Assembly (NCBI GenBank): GCA_017432005.1
Contig: JAFRKA010000013.1
Location: 62,001-126,000 of the forward strand
From: Erysipelotrichaceae bacterium
GTDB lineage: Bacteria; Bacillota_I; Bacilli_A; Erysipelotrichales; Erysipelotrichaceae
Length of the DNA stretch: 64,000 nucleotides
Reading direction: 5' to 3'
Shown: positions 52,554-61,045 of the stretch, in pieces
How positions within the stretch are numbered: position 1 is the stretch's first letter
Layout of the letters: each line of letters opens with the position of its first letter
The notes under the pieces: generated by a model
What the model was told of the DNA's origin: nothing
Seen by the model: the letters and a program-made list of their open reading frames with translations, nothing else
The model's database searches: none
Translations under genes and position numbers: made by a program

Positions 52554-53785
52554 GCGATCACCTCCCACTTGAGTTCACCCTCAAGTTTCTCCAATTCTTC
52601 CTTCTTCAGTTTTACTTTCTGCATTTCGCTCGGAACGATGCCCGGCTTGCGGATCAGTTTATCCAGTCCCTGTCCGCTGATATGGATACTGCAATCCTTG
52701 AAGACTCTGTTCACTCTGAACATGAATTCAAGATCCTCACCTTTATGGAAAGACTGCGGGATCATATAGGAGACACCGTCACCGGTAACATTTCTGATCA
52801 GCTCAGACTGTTTTCTGATACCCTGTACATACTCGGCAGCTGCCTTGCCGGCTTTCTTGCCTTCTTCAGATACATAGTCGACCAGATCATGGACATGCAA
52901 AGCATTGCCGCACGCAAAGATACCGTCGATCGAAGTCATATAGGTATCATCGATCACAGCTCCCTTGGTACGCGGATCCAGTTTCACTCCAAGCCTTTCG
53001 ATCAGGGTGTTCTCCGGGATCAGTCCTACTGATAATAATAAACAGTCACAGGCGATCTCCTGTTCGCTACCTTCGATCTTCTGCAGTTTATCATCAACTT
53101 CGATCAGGGTGATCGATTCAAGACGTGAATCGCCGTGCACCGCTTCGACCGTATGTGACAGGTAGAGCGGGATATCGAAATCCTCCAGACACTGTTTGAT
53201 GTTTCTGGCCAGGCCGTTGGAGTAAGGCTGCAGTTCAGCTACGCCGATGACTTTGGCACCTTCCAGTGTCATCCTGCGGGCCATGATCAGTCCGATGTCG
53301 CCGCTGCCCAGAATAAAGACTTTCTTTCCGACCAGGAAACCTTCTTTGTTCAGATATTTCTGCGCTGTTCCGGCTGTATATACTCCCTCACAGCGGTTGC
53401 CTTTGAGTCCGATCGCTCCGGCCGGACGCTCACGGCATCCGGTAGCCACGACGATGGCATCACCTTCGATCTTCTTAAGACCTTGTTTACCGGAAACGGT
53501 CAATGTATGATCCTCGATGCCGATGACGGCCGTATCATACATGAACTTTATACATTCATTATCTTTTATCAGGTCATAGTATCTTTCCGCATAAGCCGGA
53601 CCGGAAAGCTCCTCATTGAAAGTATGCAGACCGAAACCGTTGTGGATGCACTGCTGCAGGATACCGCCGTATTCGCTTTCTCGTTCAATGATCAGGATAT
53701 CTCTGAGTCCGCCCTCAAAGGCACCCAGAGCGGCTGCGATCCCTGCAGAACCGCCGCCGATGATGAGCAGCTGATGTCTTTCCAT
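52550..53785 (-). CDS. FAD/NAD(P)-dependent oxidoreductase
   Basis: A 411-residue pyridine nucleotide-disulfide oxidoreductase-fold flavoprotein: FAD loop IIGGGSAGIAAAL, second dinucleotide loop ILGSGDIGLIMAR, FAD motif GIFACGNAL. It lacks an obvious redox CxxC. It resembles the subunit that accompanies GlpA-like dehydrogenases and probably passes electrons to NAD(P). Start ATG 53785 is 7 bases behind GGAGG and overlaps the upstream stop. Confidence 0.88.
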   Translation of the reverse strand: MERHQLLIIGGGSAGIAAALGAFEGGLRDILIIERESEYGGILQQCIHNGFGLHTFNEELSGPAYAERYYDLIKDNECIKFMYDTAVIGIEDHTLTVSGKQGLKKIEGDAIVVATGCRERPAGAIGLKGNRCEGVYTAGTAQKYLNKEGFLVGKKVFILGSGDIGLIMARRMTLEGAKVIGVAELQPYSNGLARNIKQCLEDFDIPLYLSHTVEAVHGDSRLESITLIEVDDKLQKIEGSEQEIACDCLLLSVGLIPENTLIERLGVKLDPRTKGAVIDDTYMTSIDGIFACGNALHVHDLVDYVSEEGKKAGKAAAEYVQGIRKQSELIRNVTGDGVSYMIPQSFHKGEDLEFMFRVNRVFKDCSIHISGQGLDKLIRKPGIVPSEMQKVKLKKEELEKLEGELKWEVIA

Positions 53786-55215
53786 CACAGATCCTCCTTG
53801 GCTGCCGATACGCAGACCTTTGATCCGTTACGGTCCAGAGTGATCTCGCTCGCCGTCTTGCCCAGTTCTTCCGCCAGGATCTTTACGACTTCCGGTTCAC
53901 AGAAACCGCCCTGGCATCTGCCCATTCCCGGACGGCAGCGCATCTTGACACCTTTGATGGTCGTGGCACCGCACTTGCGTCTGATGACATCTCTGATCTG
54001 TCCTTCCGAGATCTCTTCACAGCGGCATACGATCTTACCGAATGTCGGATCTTTACCGATCAGTTCCTGCTTCTCTTCAAAACTCATCTCATCCATTCTG
54101 ATGAAAGGATTCCTGTGTATATATTCATCTTTTACCCTGCATTCAGGGAATTTAGGCATGATCATATTCTCCACGACATCCTTGGCGATCGCCGGAGCAG
54201 CGCTGAGTCCCGGGGATTCGATCCCGGCGACATGGATGAAGTTTTCGATCTGATCGTCTTCCTGAATATAAAAATCATTGAGATCGATATGCGGCCTCAG
54301 ACCGGCGAAAGTATGGATCAGTTTATGGAAAGGAACGTTTTTGACGGTCTTGAGGATCTCCCTGCGGATCAGATCGAGTCCGCTTCCCGTCGCATCGTCC
54401 TCTTTGTCTTCGCAATAGTCGGAGTTCGGTCCCAGCATGACGTTGCCATGGACCGTCGGAATAGCCAGTACGCCCTTGCCTTTGACAGACGGTACCGGAT
54501 AGATGACATGATTGACGTAGCTGCCGTCAAGATGATCGAGGACGAAATACTCGCCCTTGCGGGTCTCGACCTTGTATGGCGATTCCCTGAGCATCGAGGT
54601 GATCTCGTCGCAGTGTGCACCGGCACAATTGACGAGCACTTTCGTAGAGATCTCACCGTTGATGATAAAACCTTCGTCATCCTGACGGATATTTTTTACT
54701 TCATAACCGAGTTTCAGTTCAACACCGTTGAGGATCGCCTCTTCCATGGCGGCGATCGTCGTTTCATAAGGCGAGATGATACCGGTCGTCGGAAGCGACA
54801 GGACCTTCGTGACGTTATCAGAAAGGTTCGGCTCGATCTTCCGGGCTTCATCCCCGTCGAGCACTTCAAAAGGAACTTTACGTTCTTCACACTGTCTGAC
54901 CAGTTCAGCGATCTTGACCTCTTCTTCAGCGGAAGTCGCAGCCACATATGCGCCGATCGGAACATAAGGGACCTTCAGCTGTCTGCACAGATCCGGATAC
55001 ATCCGGTTGCCCAGCAGATTGTAGCGGCATTTCAGCGTGCCCGGTTTGGGATCATGTCCCGAGTGGACCATGGCCGAGTTGGCTCCGGTCGCTCCCTCAG
55101 CTACATCATTCTCCTTTTCCAGCACCAGAACCTTCAGATCGAACCTGCTCAGATCGTAAGCGATCAGACTGCCGGTAATACCGGCTCCAATTATAGTTAT
55201 ATCTACCATCATCAT
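53785..55215 (-). CDS. FAD-dependent dehydrogenase with BFD [2Fe-2S] domain (GlpA/LhgO-like)
   Basis: A 476-residue DAO-type flavoprotein: N-terminal FAD loop ITIIGAGITGSLIAYDLS, substrate domain, then a C-terminal BFD-like cluster domain with CRCEE, MRCRPGMGRCQGGFC. Relatives oxidise glycerol-3-phosphate or 2-hydroxyglutarate. With the next two genes it probably forms an anaerobic hydroxy-acid or glycerol-3-phosphate dehydrogenase complex. Three ATGs in tandem begin the frame; a TATAAT ends 4-10 bases before them and no Shine-Dalgarno is close, so the mRNA may be leaderless. Confidence 0.9.
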   Translation of the reverse strand: MMMVDITIIGAGITGSLIAYDLSRFDLKVLVLEKENDVAEGATGANSAMVHSGHDPKPGTLKCRYNLLGNRMYPDLCRQLKVPYVPIGAYVAATSAEEEVKIAELVRQCEERKVPFEVLDGDEARKIEPNLSDNVTKVLSLPTTGIISPYETTIAAMEEAILNGVELKLGYEVKNIRQDDEGFIINGEISTKVLVNCAGAHCDEITSMLRESPYKVETRKGEYFVLDHLDGSYVNHVIYPVPSVKGKGVLAIPTVHGNVMLGPNSDYCEDKEDDATGSGLDLIRREILKTVKNVPFHKLIHTFAGLRPHIDLNDFYIQEDDQIENFIHVAGIESPGLSAAPAIAKDVVENMIMPKFPECRVKDEYIHRNPFIRMDEMSFEEKQELIGKDPTFGKIVCRCEEISEGQIRDVIRRKCGATTIKGVKMRCRPGMGRCQGGFCEPEVVKILAEELGKTASEITLDRNGSKVCVSAAKEDL

Positions 55216-55296
55216 CTTTATTATAGAATATAAACTCCTATCCTCCCATGGAAAATTTGTCCTGAACGCTCATGATCTTTCACCTGAATAGCGATG

Positions 55297-55305
55297 TGCT
55301 AGAAT
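55297..55305 (+). promoter_or_regulatory. Extended -10 of the HPr-dehydrogenase gene
   Basis: TGCTAGAAT lies 25 bases before the ATG; a TTTCAC 16 bp upstream of the hexamer may be the -35. A GGGAG ribosome site follows. Confidence 0.5.
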
Positions 55306-55330
55306 GAAAGTGTAAAGGGAGAACAATAAT

Positions 55331-56635
55331 ATGAAACAGTTCCGCTGTATTGTACGCAATCCGATCGGTATCCATGCACGCCCGGCAGCCCTGATCGCCC
55401 AGCTTTGTGTTGGTCTGAAAAGCCAGGTCATGATCAGATGCGGGGACAGGATCGCCAACGGCAACGATGTCTTACAGATCATGGCCTTAAAAGCTATAAA
55501 GGGCGATATCCTCGATGTCACCATCGAAGGTCCAAACGAAGAGGAAGACCTGCCGAAAGTCAAGGAAGTTGTCTGCACCGACTGTATCGAAGAGACAGAC
55601 GTCGAGATCCTGAAGATCGCCTTCTTCGGCACCAAGGATTATGACAGGATCTTCTTTTCCAAACTGGCTGATGACAAAGGACCCGGTACCTACAATGTAG
55701 AGATAGATTATCTGGAATCAAGACTGACGAAAGAGACGGCCACTCTGGCTGCCGGCCATGATGCCATCTGCATCTTCGTCAATGATGAAGCTCCGAAAGA
55801 AGTAATCGACATCCTGCATGAGGAAGGGATCAGACTGATCTTGCTTCGCTGTGCCGGTTTCAACAACGTCGATCTTGAAGCCTGCAAGGAATACGGGATC
55901 ACGGTCTTAAGAGTTCCGGCCTATTCACCATACGCAGTAGCCGAACATGCGATGGCCATCATCCAGGAAGCCAACCGCCGCCTGCACAGAGCTGACCGCA
56001 AAGTCAGAGAAAACAATTTCGCCCTTTCGGGACTGCTCGGTGTCGATCTGCACAACAAGATCTGCGGCGTCATGGGCACGGGCAAGATCGGCGAATGCTT
56101 CGCCAGGATCGCCAGAGGCTACGGGATGACTGTGCTTGGTTGGGATCCGTATCCGAATCAGAAACTGATCGATGAAGGACTGCTGACATATGTCAGCAAG
56201 GAAGAACTGCTGAGCCGCAGTGATCTCATTTCCCTGCATGCCCCGCTGATCATGGGTGACGGCGGTACCTATCACCTGATCGATGAGAAAGCGATCTCCC
56301 TGATGAAAGACAGCGTAATGCTGGTGAACACGGCACGGGGACCGCTCATCGATGTCGAAGCGCTGATCAGTGCTCTCAAAGCCGGCAAGTTCCAGGCTGT
56401 AGCACTCGATGTCTATGAAGGCGAAGACGAGAACGTCTATACCGACCGTTCGGATGAGGCTCTTCCGCATTCCATCACGGCCCGTCTGCAGATGTTCCCA
56501 CAGCTCGTGCTGACTTCCCACCAGGCTTTCTTTACCAGAGAAGCCATGCAGGCCATCGCCGTTACGACCATGGAGAATGCCCGCAACTTCAATGAAAAAA
56601 GAGACTTCGGAAACGCTGAAGTCAAAGCCCAATAA
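55331..56635 (+). CDS. HPr domain fused to a D-2-hydroxyacid (D-lactate-type) dehydrogenase
   Basis: 434 residues in one uninterrupted frame. Residues 1 to about 88 are an HPr-like domain with the phospho-His at residue 15 in the canonical NPIGIHARPAA; the regulatory Ser46 region reads VLQIMALKAIKGD, with Gln49 where Ser is expected. Residues about 92-434 are a D-lactate dehydrogenase-type enzyme: NAD loop GVMGTGKIG with Asp272 (WDPYP) favouring NAD, catalytic Arg336 (NTARGP), Glu in DVYEGE and His397 (LTSHQAF). It should reduce pyruvate to D-lactate or act on a related 2-keto acid. The HPr part may let PTS phosphorylation control the enzyme. Own promoter and strong terminator. Confidence 0.92.
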   Translation: MKQFRCIVRNPIGIHARPAALIAQLCVGLKSQVMIRCGDRIANGNDVLQIMALKAIKGDILDVTIEGPNEEEDLPKVKEVVCTDCIEETDVEILKIAFFGTKDYDRIFFSKLADDKGPGTYNVEIDYLESRLTKETATLAAGHDAICIFVNDEAPKEVIDILHEEGIRLILLRCAGFNNVDLEACKEYGITVLRVPAYSPYAVAEHAMAIIQEANRRLHRADRKVRENNFALSGLLGVDLHNKICGVMGTGKIGECFARIARGYGMTVLGWDPYPNQKLIDEGLLTYVSKEELLSRSDLISLHAPLIMGDGGTYHLIDEKAISLMKDSVMLVNTARGPLIDVEALISALKAGKFQAVALDVYEGEDENVYTDRSDEALPHSITARLQMFPQLVLTSHQAFFTREAMQAIAVTTMENARNFNEKRDFGNAEVKAQ

Positions 56636-56642
56636 AAAATTC

Positions 56643-56670
56643 CGGAGGATCTTATGAACCTCCGTTTTTT
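56643..56670 (+). terminator. Intrinsic terminator after the HPr-dehydrogenase gene
   Basis: Stem CGGAGG / CCTCCG with a 10-base loop, then TTTTTT. Confidence 0.85.
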
Positions 56671-56673
56671 CTG

Positions 56674-58080
56674 TTATTCTTCAGGGATAGAATCGGACAT
56701 GCTTTCGTCGTAATAGACGATCATGCCCTTGCCTCTGTTCTTGGCTGTATAAAGTGCCAGGTCGGCTTCCTTGTACATGTTGCCGATCGTACCGTCACCT
56801 TTCGTGAAGGCTGCACCGATCGAGACCGTTGCCTTCGGAACACCGTCTGTGTCATCGCCCAGTCCCTTCTGGATCGTCTCTGCCTTCTGGGTAATGATAT
56901 CTTTGCAGTCTTCATCAACATTGACCATGATGACCGCAAACTCATCTCCGCCCAGTCTGAAGACCATATCGTAACTTCGGAAGCAGTGCATCAGGATCTT
57001 CGCGACCTTCTGTAAGAACCTGTCACCGATGTCGTGTCCGTAAGTATCGTTGATAAACTTGAAATTATCGACATCGATATGCAGGAAACAGATCTTCTCC
57101 GTTTCATATTTCGGATAGGTATCAAGATATGCCTGACGGTTGAACAGACCCGTCAGAGCATCATGGCTGGCTTCATAGGACAGCTTCTTCTGGTTGTCCT
57201 TGAATTTTGCCAGCATCTGGTTATATGAATTGGCCAGATACCTGAGTTCATCGACGCCCATTTCTTCCAGGAAATCATGTTCGTTGATGTGAGCGATATT
57301 CATCAGCAGCGGTGCTACGACATATCTCAGCAGCGTAAAGGCCACCAGGAACAGGAAGACCATCGAACAGGCCGTCACCCATCTCAATGACCAGATCGAA
57401 CTGTCCAGCGACTTCATACTGGCTGACTGCTCGTTCTGCGTCATAACCGCCAGCTTGCTGACGAAGAATTCGATATTGTCATTGACGATCTTCTTGTGCA
57501 TATCATAATCACCGAAATGGACCAGTTCACTGTTGCCGCCAAAAACCAGATCGATCGCCTTGTTGCGCTTTTCCTCCGGTTCCATGTTCTTTTCCAGATC
57601 GCTTAAGGAATACTGAGAAAGATACTCCCGGTATTTATCACCGACACCGTAATAATCCATTGCCAGCAGGATACTTCTTCCTTCCAGTTCCTTGAGTTTG
57701 GTCTCATAGTCGTTGATCATCTCCAGACTGGAAGCCAGCGAAGTGTTCTCGACCAGCGGTTCAAGTTCCGCATAGGCATTGTCATAGGTCTTCAGATCAT
57801 TGAGTTCCGTAAAATAATAAGCCAGGAACTTCTCTTTGCCGGTAACGGCGAAGCTTCGCACATGCGTCGTCAGGTTGTCGGACCCCTGCTTGAGCTGGGA
57901 AGCGGCGATCTGTTCACGGATGTAGGCATCAGATGATTCCTGCAGCTGTTTTGAAGACTCGGAAACATTCTGGCCAGTATAAAAAAGAAGACCGGTGACT
58001 ATAACTGTCAGCACGATCATCATGATACTTAACCATTTAAGTCCGATACCTCTTCTGGAATAATTGATATTATTGCTCAT
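56674..58080 (-). CDS. Membrane diguanylate cyclase (GGDEF) with extracellular sensor domain
   Basis: About 468 residues: membrane segment (KWLSIMMIVLTVIVTGLLF), an extracellular four-helix-type sensor (about 40-230), a second membrane segment, and a GGDEF domain with intact FRLGGDEFAV and the inhibitory I-site RSYD five residues before it. It makes c-di-GMP from two GTP. Start ATG 58080 is preferred; the frame extends to a TTG at 58152 which overlaps a TGGTAAAAT extended -10. A terminator separates it from the DUF4236 gene upstream. Confidence 0.9.
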   Translation of the reverse strand: MSNNINYSRRGIGLKWLSIMMIVLTVIVTGLLFYTGQNVSESSKQLQESSDAYIREQIAASQLKQGSDNLTTHVRSFAVTGKEKFLAYYFTELNDLKTYDNAYAELEPLVENTSLASSLEMINDYETKLKELEGRSILLAMDYYGVGDKYREYLSQYSLSDLEKNMEPEEKRNKAIDLVFGGNSELVHFGDYDMHKKIVNDNIEFFVSKLAVMTQNEQSASMKSLDSSIWSLRWVTACSMVFLFLVAFTLLRYVVAPLLMNIAHINEHDFLEEMGVDELRYLANSYNQMLAKFKDNQKKLSYEASHDALTGLFNRQAYLDTYPKYETEKICFLHIDVDNFKFINDTYGHDIGDRFLQKVAKILMHCFRSYDMVFRLGGDEFAVIMVNVDEDCKDIITQKAETIQKGLGDDTDGVPKATVSIGAAFTKGDGTIGNMYKEADLALYTAKNRGKGMIVYYDESMSDSIPEE

Positions 58081-58155
58081 CCGTTTTCCCGATAAACCGA
58101 ACACAAACAAAAAACATTTGTTACTGCTTATGTTTATTTTACCATTAAACAAATC

Positions 58156-58180
58156 AAAAGGCGCGTCTAATGCGCCTTTT
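58156..58180 (-). terminator. Terminator at the end of the DUF4236 gene
   Basis: 9-bp stem AAAAGGCGC / GCGCCTTTT with a 7-base loop holding the stop codon of the gene. Confidence 0.75.
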
Positions 58181-59315
58181 CTTCGTTAAGCAGTCTCAAT
58201 CCTTCCTTCAGATATTCGGAAGTGGTCTCATAGCGGCATTCCGCCAGTCTTGCTTCGATCGCCGCGATCTGGGCCGGCTTGTAGCCGAGTCCTTTCAGAC
58301 CTTCGATGGCTTCATCGACCATCTCATTGCTGCGGATGACCGACTCCATCTCATACGGCTTTACCGGTCTGAACGAATAAGTATCGGTCATGTTTATACG
58401 GTTCGTGAATTTCAGGATGAACGCATACGGATCATCGATCTTTTCCGGTTTGGTCTTTTCAAACAGATCACGGGTATACCTGATCGAATACAGATACTGA
58501 TCGACCAGATCGCCTTCATTGTTGCGGACGGTCGTGAAACCGGAGATCACGATCTCATCGATATATGACGAGACATTGAAATAGTTGGCACTCAGGAAGA
58601 TGCTCAGACTCAGGATCGTACGGGCATATTCCTCACGCATCTGAACATTCGTCTTCTTCTTGTAGGAGATCCTGTCTTTGTTCAGATCCGGATAGTAGCG
58701 GTCAAAGTCCTCGATCTCCGGCAGATCCAGGTCGACATACAGGATCTTGTCTTCCAGTTCATAATTGACTCTGACATCATACGGAAGCTTTAGTTCATTC
58801 ATGAAGGAACTGACCAGATTCTCGATCGTGTCCTCATCACCGAGGATACTGTTCTCATAGATCTGATGCATCGCTTCATTTTCAAGGCCATCGACGAAGT
58901 TTCTGAACTGTTTCTCATCCATGACTTCCGATGTATATTTATGCAGATTGACACGGGCTTCCAGATTCTCTTCATACTCTCTGATCGTCTCTTCGCGTTC
59001 TGCTTCTCTGGCCAGGATATCTTCTTCCCTGACCTCGTTCTTCTTGAGGGCCTTGGTCTTTTCAACTGTCTTCTTTGTGCTCTTGGCCGTCTTCTTCTTT
59101 TTGTTCTGACTCAGACCGCCGGCGATCTTCTGCCGGTATGAAAGACCGGTGCCGGTTATACCGACTGCACTGGGCGAGAGGTTGAGATAAGCTCCCCTTT
59201 TTCCTATGTTGACGGAAGCACCGCGCTTGCCGACTGTTGCACTCAGACCGTTCCTGGAAACATTGAGTTTCAGGAAGTTGCCGATCTTGATCGATTTATT
59301 GAATCTGATTCCCAT
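58167..59315 (-). CDS. DUF4236 domain protein with long charged helical region
   Basis: 382 residues. The first 60 are a DUF4236 domain (MGIRFNKSIKIGNFLKLNVS, SATVGKRGASVNIGKRGAYL), a small beta-rich module of unknown role often found at the start of bacterial proteins. A Lys-rich linker follows, then a charged helical part (about 85-382) without a recognised fold. It lies 12 bases after a diguanylate cyclase gene with which it is co-transcribed; it could be a c-di-GMP output protein, which is inference. Confidence 0.75.
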   Translation of the reverse strand: MGIRFNKSIKIGNFLKLNVSRNGLSATVGKRGASVNIGKRGAYLNLSPSAVGITGTGLSYRQKIAGGLSQNKKKKTAKSTKKTVEKTKALKKNEVREEDILAREAEREETIREYEENLEARVNLHKYTSEVMDEKQFRNFVDGLENEAMHQIYENSILGDEDTIENLVSSFMNELKLPYDVRVNYELEDKILYVDLDLPEIEDFDRYYPDLNKDRISYKKKTNVQMREEYARTILSLSIFLSANYFNVSSYIDEIVISGFTTVRNNEGDLVDQYLYSIRYTRDLFEKTKPEKIDDPYAFILKFTNRINMTDTYSFRPVKPYEMESVIRSNEMVDEAIEGLKGLGYKPAQIAAIEARLAECRYETTSEYLKEGLRLLNEEKAH

Positions 59316-59327
59316 ATTCTCCTCCTG

Positions 59328-60698
59328 TTATTCGCCCTTCGTATCATCGTAGAAGATGAGCTTGCCTTTTTCGCCTTTCTTGGCCTCATAGAGAGCCATA
59401 TCGGCACACTTGTACAGCTTTTCGGCATCGATATCGCCATCAGCGAAAGCCGCACCGACTGATATGGAGATCGGCGGCAGCACATCATCGCCCTGTGCCA
59501 GTCTGTTCTTGATCGCAGCGGTCTTGGCAGCGATCAGTTCCTTCTGTTCAGAGCTGACTCCCATCATGACGATCGCCATCTCATCACCGCCGAGCCTGAA
59601 GACCATGTCTTCCCGACGGAAGCTTTCCGTCAGGATCGACGATACTTTCTTCAGGGCGATATCGCCGGTATCATGTCCGTAGGTATCATTGATATTCTTG
59701 AAATCATCGACATCGACGATCAGCAGACAGATCTTCTTCTTCACGTATTCGTCGATCATCTCGTTGTAGCACTTGCGGTTATAAAGGCCTGTCAGGCCGT
59801 CGTGATTGGCTTCAAAGGACAGCATCTTCTGGTTGTCTTCCACATCTGTCAGCATGCTGTTGAAAGTGGAAGCCAGCGTGCGCATCTCTTCGAGACCATA
59901 ATCATCCAGATACTCGTGGTTGTTGATGTGTTCGATATTGGTGACCAGCGGCTTGATGACGAAGAACCAGACGACCAGCACCATCAGGATGATCAGCAGG
60001 AAGGAGAGCAGGATAAGATAACGCTGTTCCATCAGGGCATCCGTCATGTTTTTGGCGCTGGATACCTGTTCAGCCTTCATGTCATCGGACAGCTCATCCA
60101 TACAGATCTGGATGTTCTCCACCATGGATTCCTTGTATCCCTGATATTTGTCTTCAAAGAGCAGCGTCCGGGCCAGTTCCAGCTGTTCCTCCGGTGTCAT
60201 CTCTTTTTCCATATTGTTGACCATGCTGTCACTGATCACATCTCCGTACTTTTCAGTGCCTATCCCTCTTGCCAGCAGAGCTAAAGAGATCGCATGGTGT
60301 TCGACTTCATTCATCTTGTTGGAGAAATTGAATGCGACACGCAGATGCGGATAGGATGTCGTATCCTTCATCATCGGTCTCAAGGCATCGATCGCCTTCT
60401 CCCGGTTCTTATTCTGTTCAGCTTCACTCAGATAATTCTCCAGATACTTGATGTCACCGTTGATGACATAGCAGCGGGCCTGTTCCGACAGATACTCCGT
60501 CGCATCCTTCAGGTTGACCGAGTCGATCTGGTTCTGGATGAAAGCATCAGTCGTCATCTTGATCTGATCATAGCTGCTTTTAGCCTTGGAGATGGAATAG
60601 TAAAGAAGGATCATGACGATGACCGCAACAAAGACCATCATGGTACCGATCGACCTGATGCTTATAGAAAAAGGCTTCTCTCTGTTTCTTTCTTCCAT
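59328..60698 (-). CDS. Membrane diguanylate cyclase (GGDEM variant)
   Basis: A 456-residue relative of the cyclase at 56674, with the same layout: membrane segment (about 12-30), extracellular helical sensor, membrane segment (about 225-245), GGDEF domain. The active-site motif reads GGDEM rather than GGDEF; the metal and catalytic G-G-D-E are kept, so activity is plausible. The I-site RRED is present. It sits between a pseudo-HPt gene and the DUF4236 gene in one operon, suggesting recent duplication with its neighbour. Confidence 0.88.
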   Translation of the reverse strand: MEERNREKPFSISIRSIGTMMVFVAVIVMILLYYSISKAKSSYDQIKMTTDAFIQNQIDSVNLKDATEYLSEQARCYVINGDIKYLENYLSEAEQNKNREKAIDALRPMMKDTTSYPHLRVAFNFSNKMNEVEHHAISLALLARGIGTEKYGDVISDSMVNNMEKEMTPEEQLELARTLLFEDKYQGYKESMVENIQICMDELSDDMKAEQVSSAKNMTDALMEQRYLILLSFLLIILMVLVVWFFVIKPLVTNIEHINNHEYLDDYGLEEMRTLASTFNSMLTDVEDNQKMLSFEANHDGLTGLYNRKCYNEMIDEYVKKKICLLIVDVDDFKNINDTYGHDTGDIALKKVSSILTESFRREDMVFRLGGDEMAIVMMGVSSEQKELIAAKTAAIKNRLAQGDDVLPPISISVGAAFADGDIDAEKLYKCADMALYEAKKGEKGKLIFYDDTKGE

Positions 60699-60703
60699 TT
60701 CTT

Positions 60704-61045
60704 TTATTTATTCAGATCAGCCAGCAGATCCAGCTGTTTCTTTATCTGTTTAAGATAGGGTTCATAATCCAGCTCATCGGCATTGTAAAGATGCTCTGTC
60801 ACTTCACTGCACAGCCTGAAAAGCGGATCGAGCGACAGATTGCCGCTGACGCCCTTCATATTAAGTATAGTCTCATATGCCTTCCGATAATCATTTTTTC
60901 GCACCATTTTGCACAGGACTTTATAATCGTTCTTCTTTATGAACAGTTCGATAAGATGCAGATAAAAAGCATCATCGCCTTCAAAACTGATCCTGGCGTG
61001 ATCAATGTCCGCTCCGTACTCTCTCAGTTTCTCAATATCGATCAT
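60704..61045 (-). CDS. HPt-like protein lacking the phospho-histidine
   Basis: A 113-residue four-helix protein with the HPt motif core: residues 61-71 read LNMKGVSGNLS, where active HPt proteins have H-x-L-K-G-x-S-x-N. The His position is Leu61 (codon CTT; CAT would be His). It cannot be phosphorylated on that residue but could still dock a receiver. It overlaps the REC-EAL gene by 4 bases, so its receiver partner is likely the REC domain encoded there. Confidence 0.8.
   Translation of the reverse strand: MIDIEKLREYGADIDHARISFEGDDAFYLHLIELFIKKNDYKVLCKMVRKNDYRKAYETILNMKGVSGNLSLDPLFRLCSEVTEHLYNADELDYEPYLKQIKKQLDLLADLNK

Noticed and set aside
54115..55233. Long plus-strand open frame opposite the GlpA-like gene
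   Set aside because: Shadow frame; the minus-strand gene has clear FAD and [2Fe-2S] motifs.
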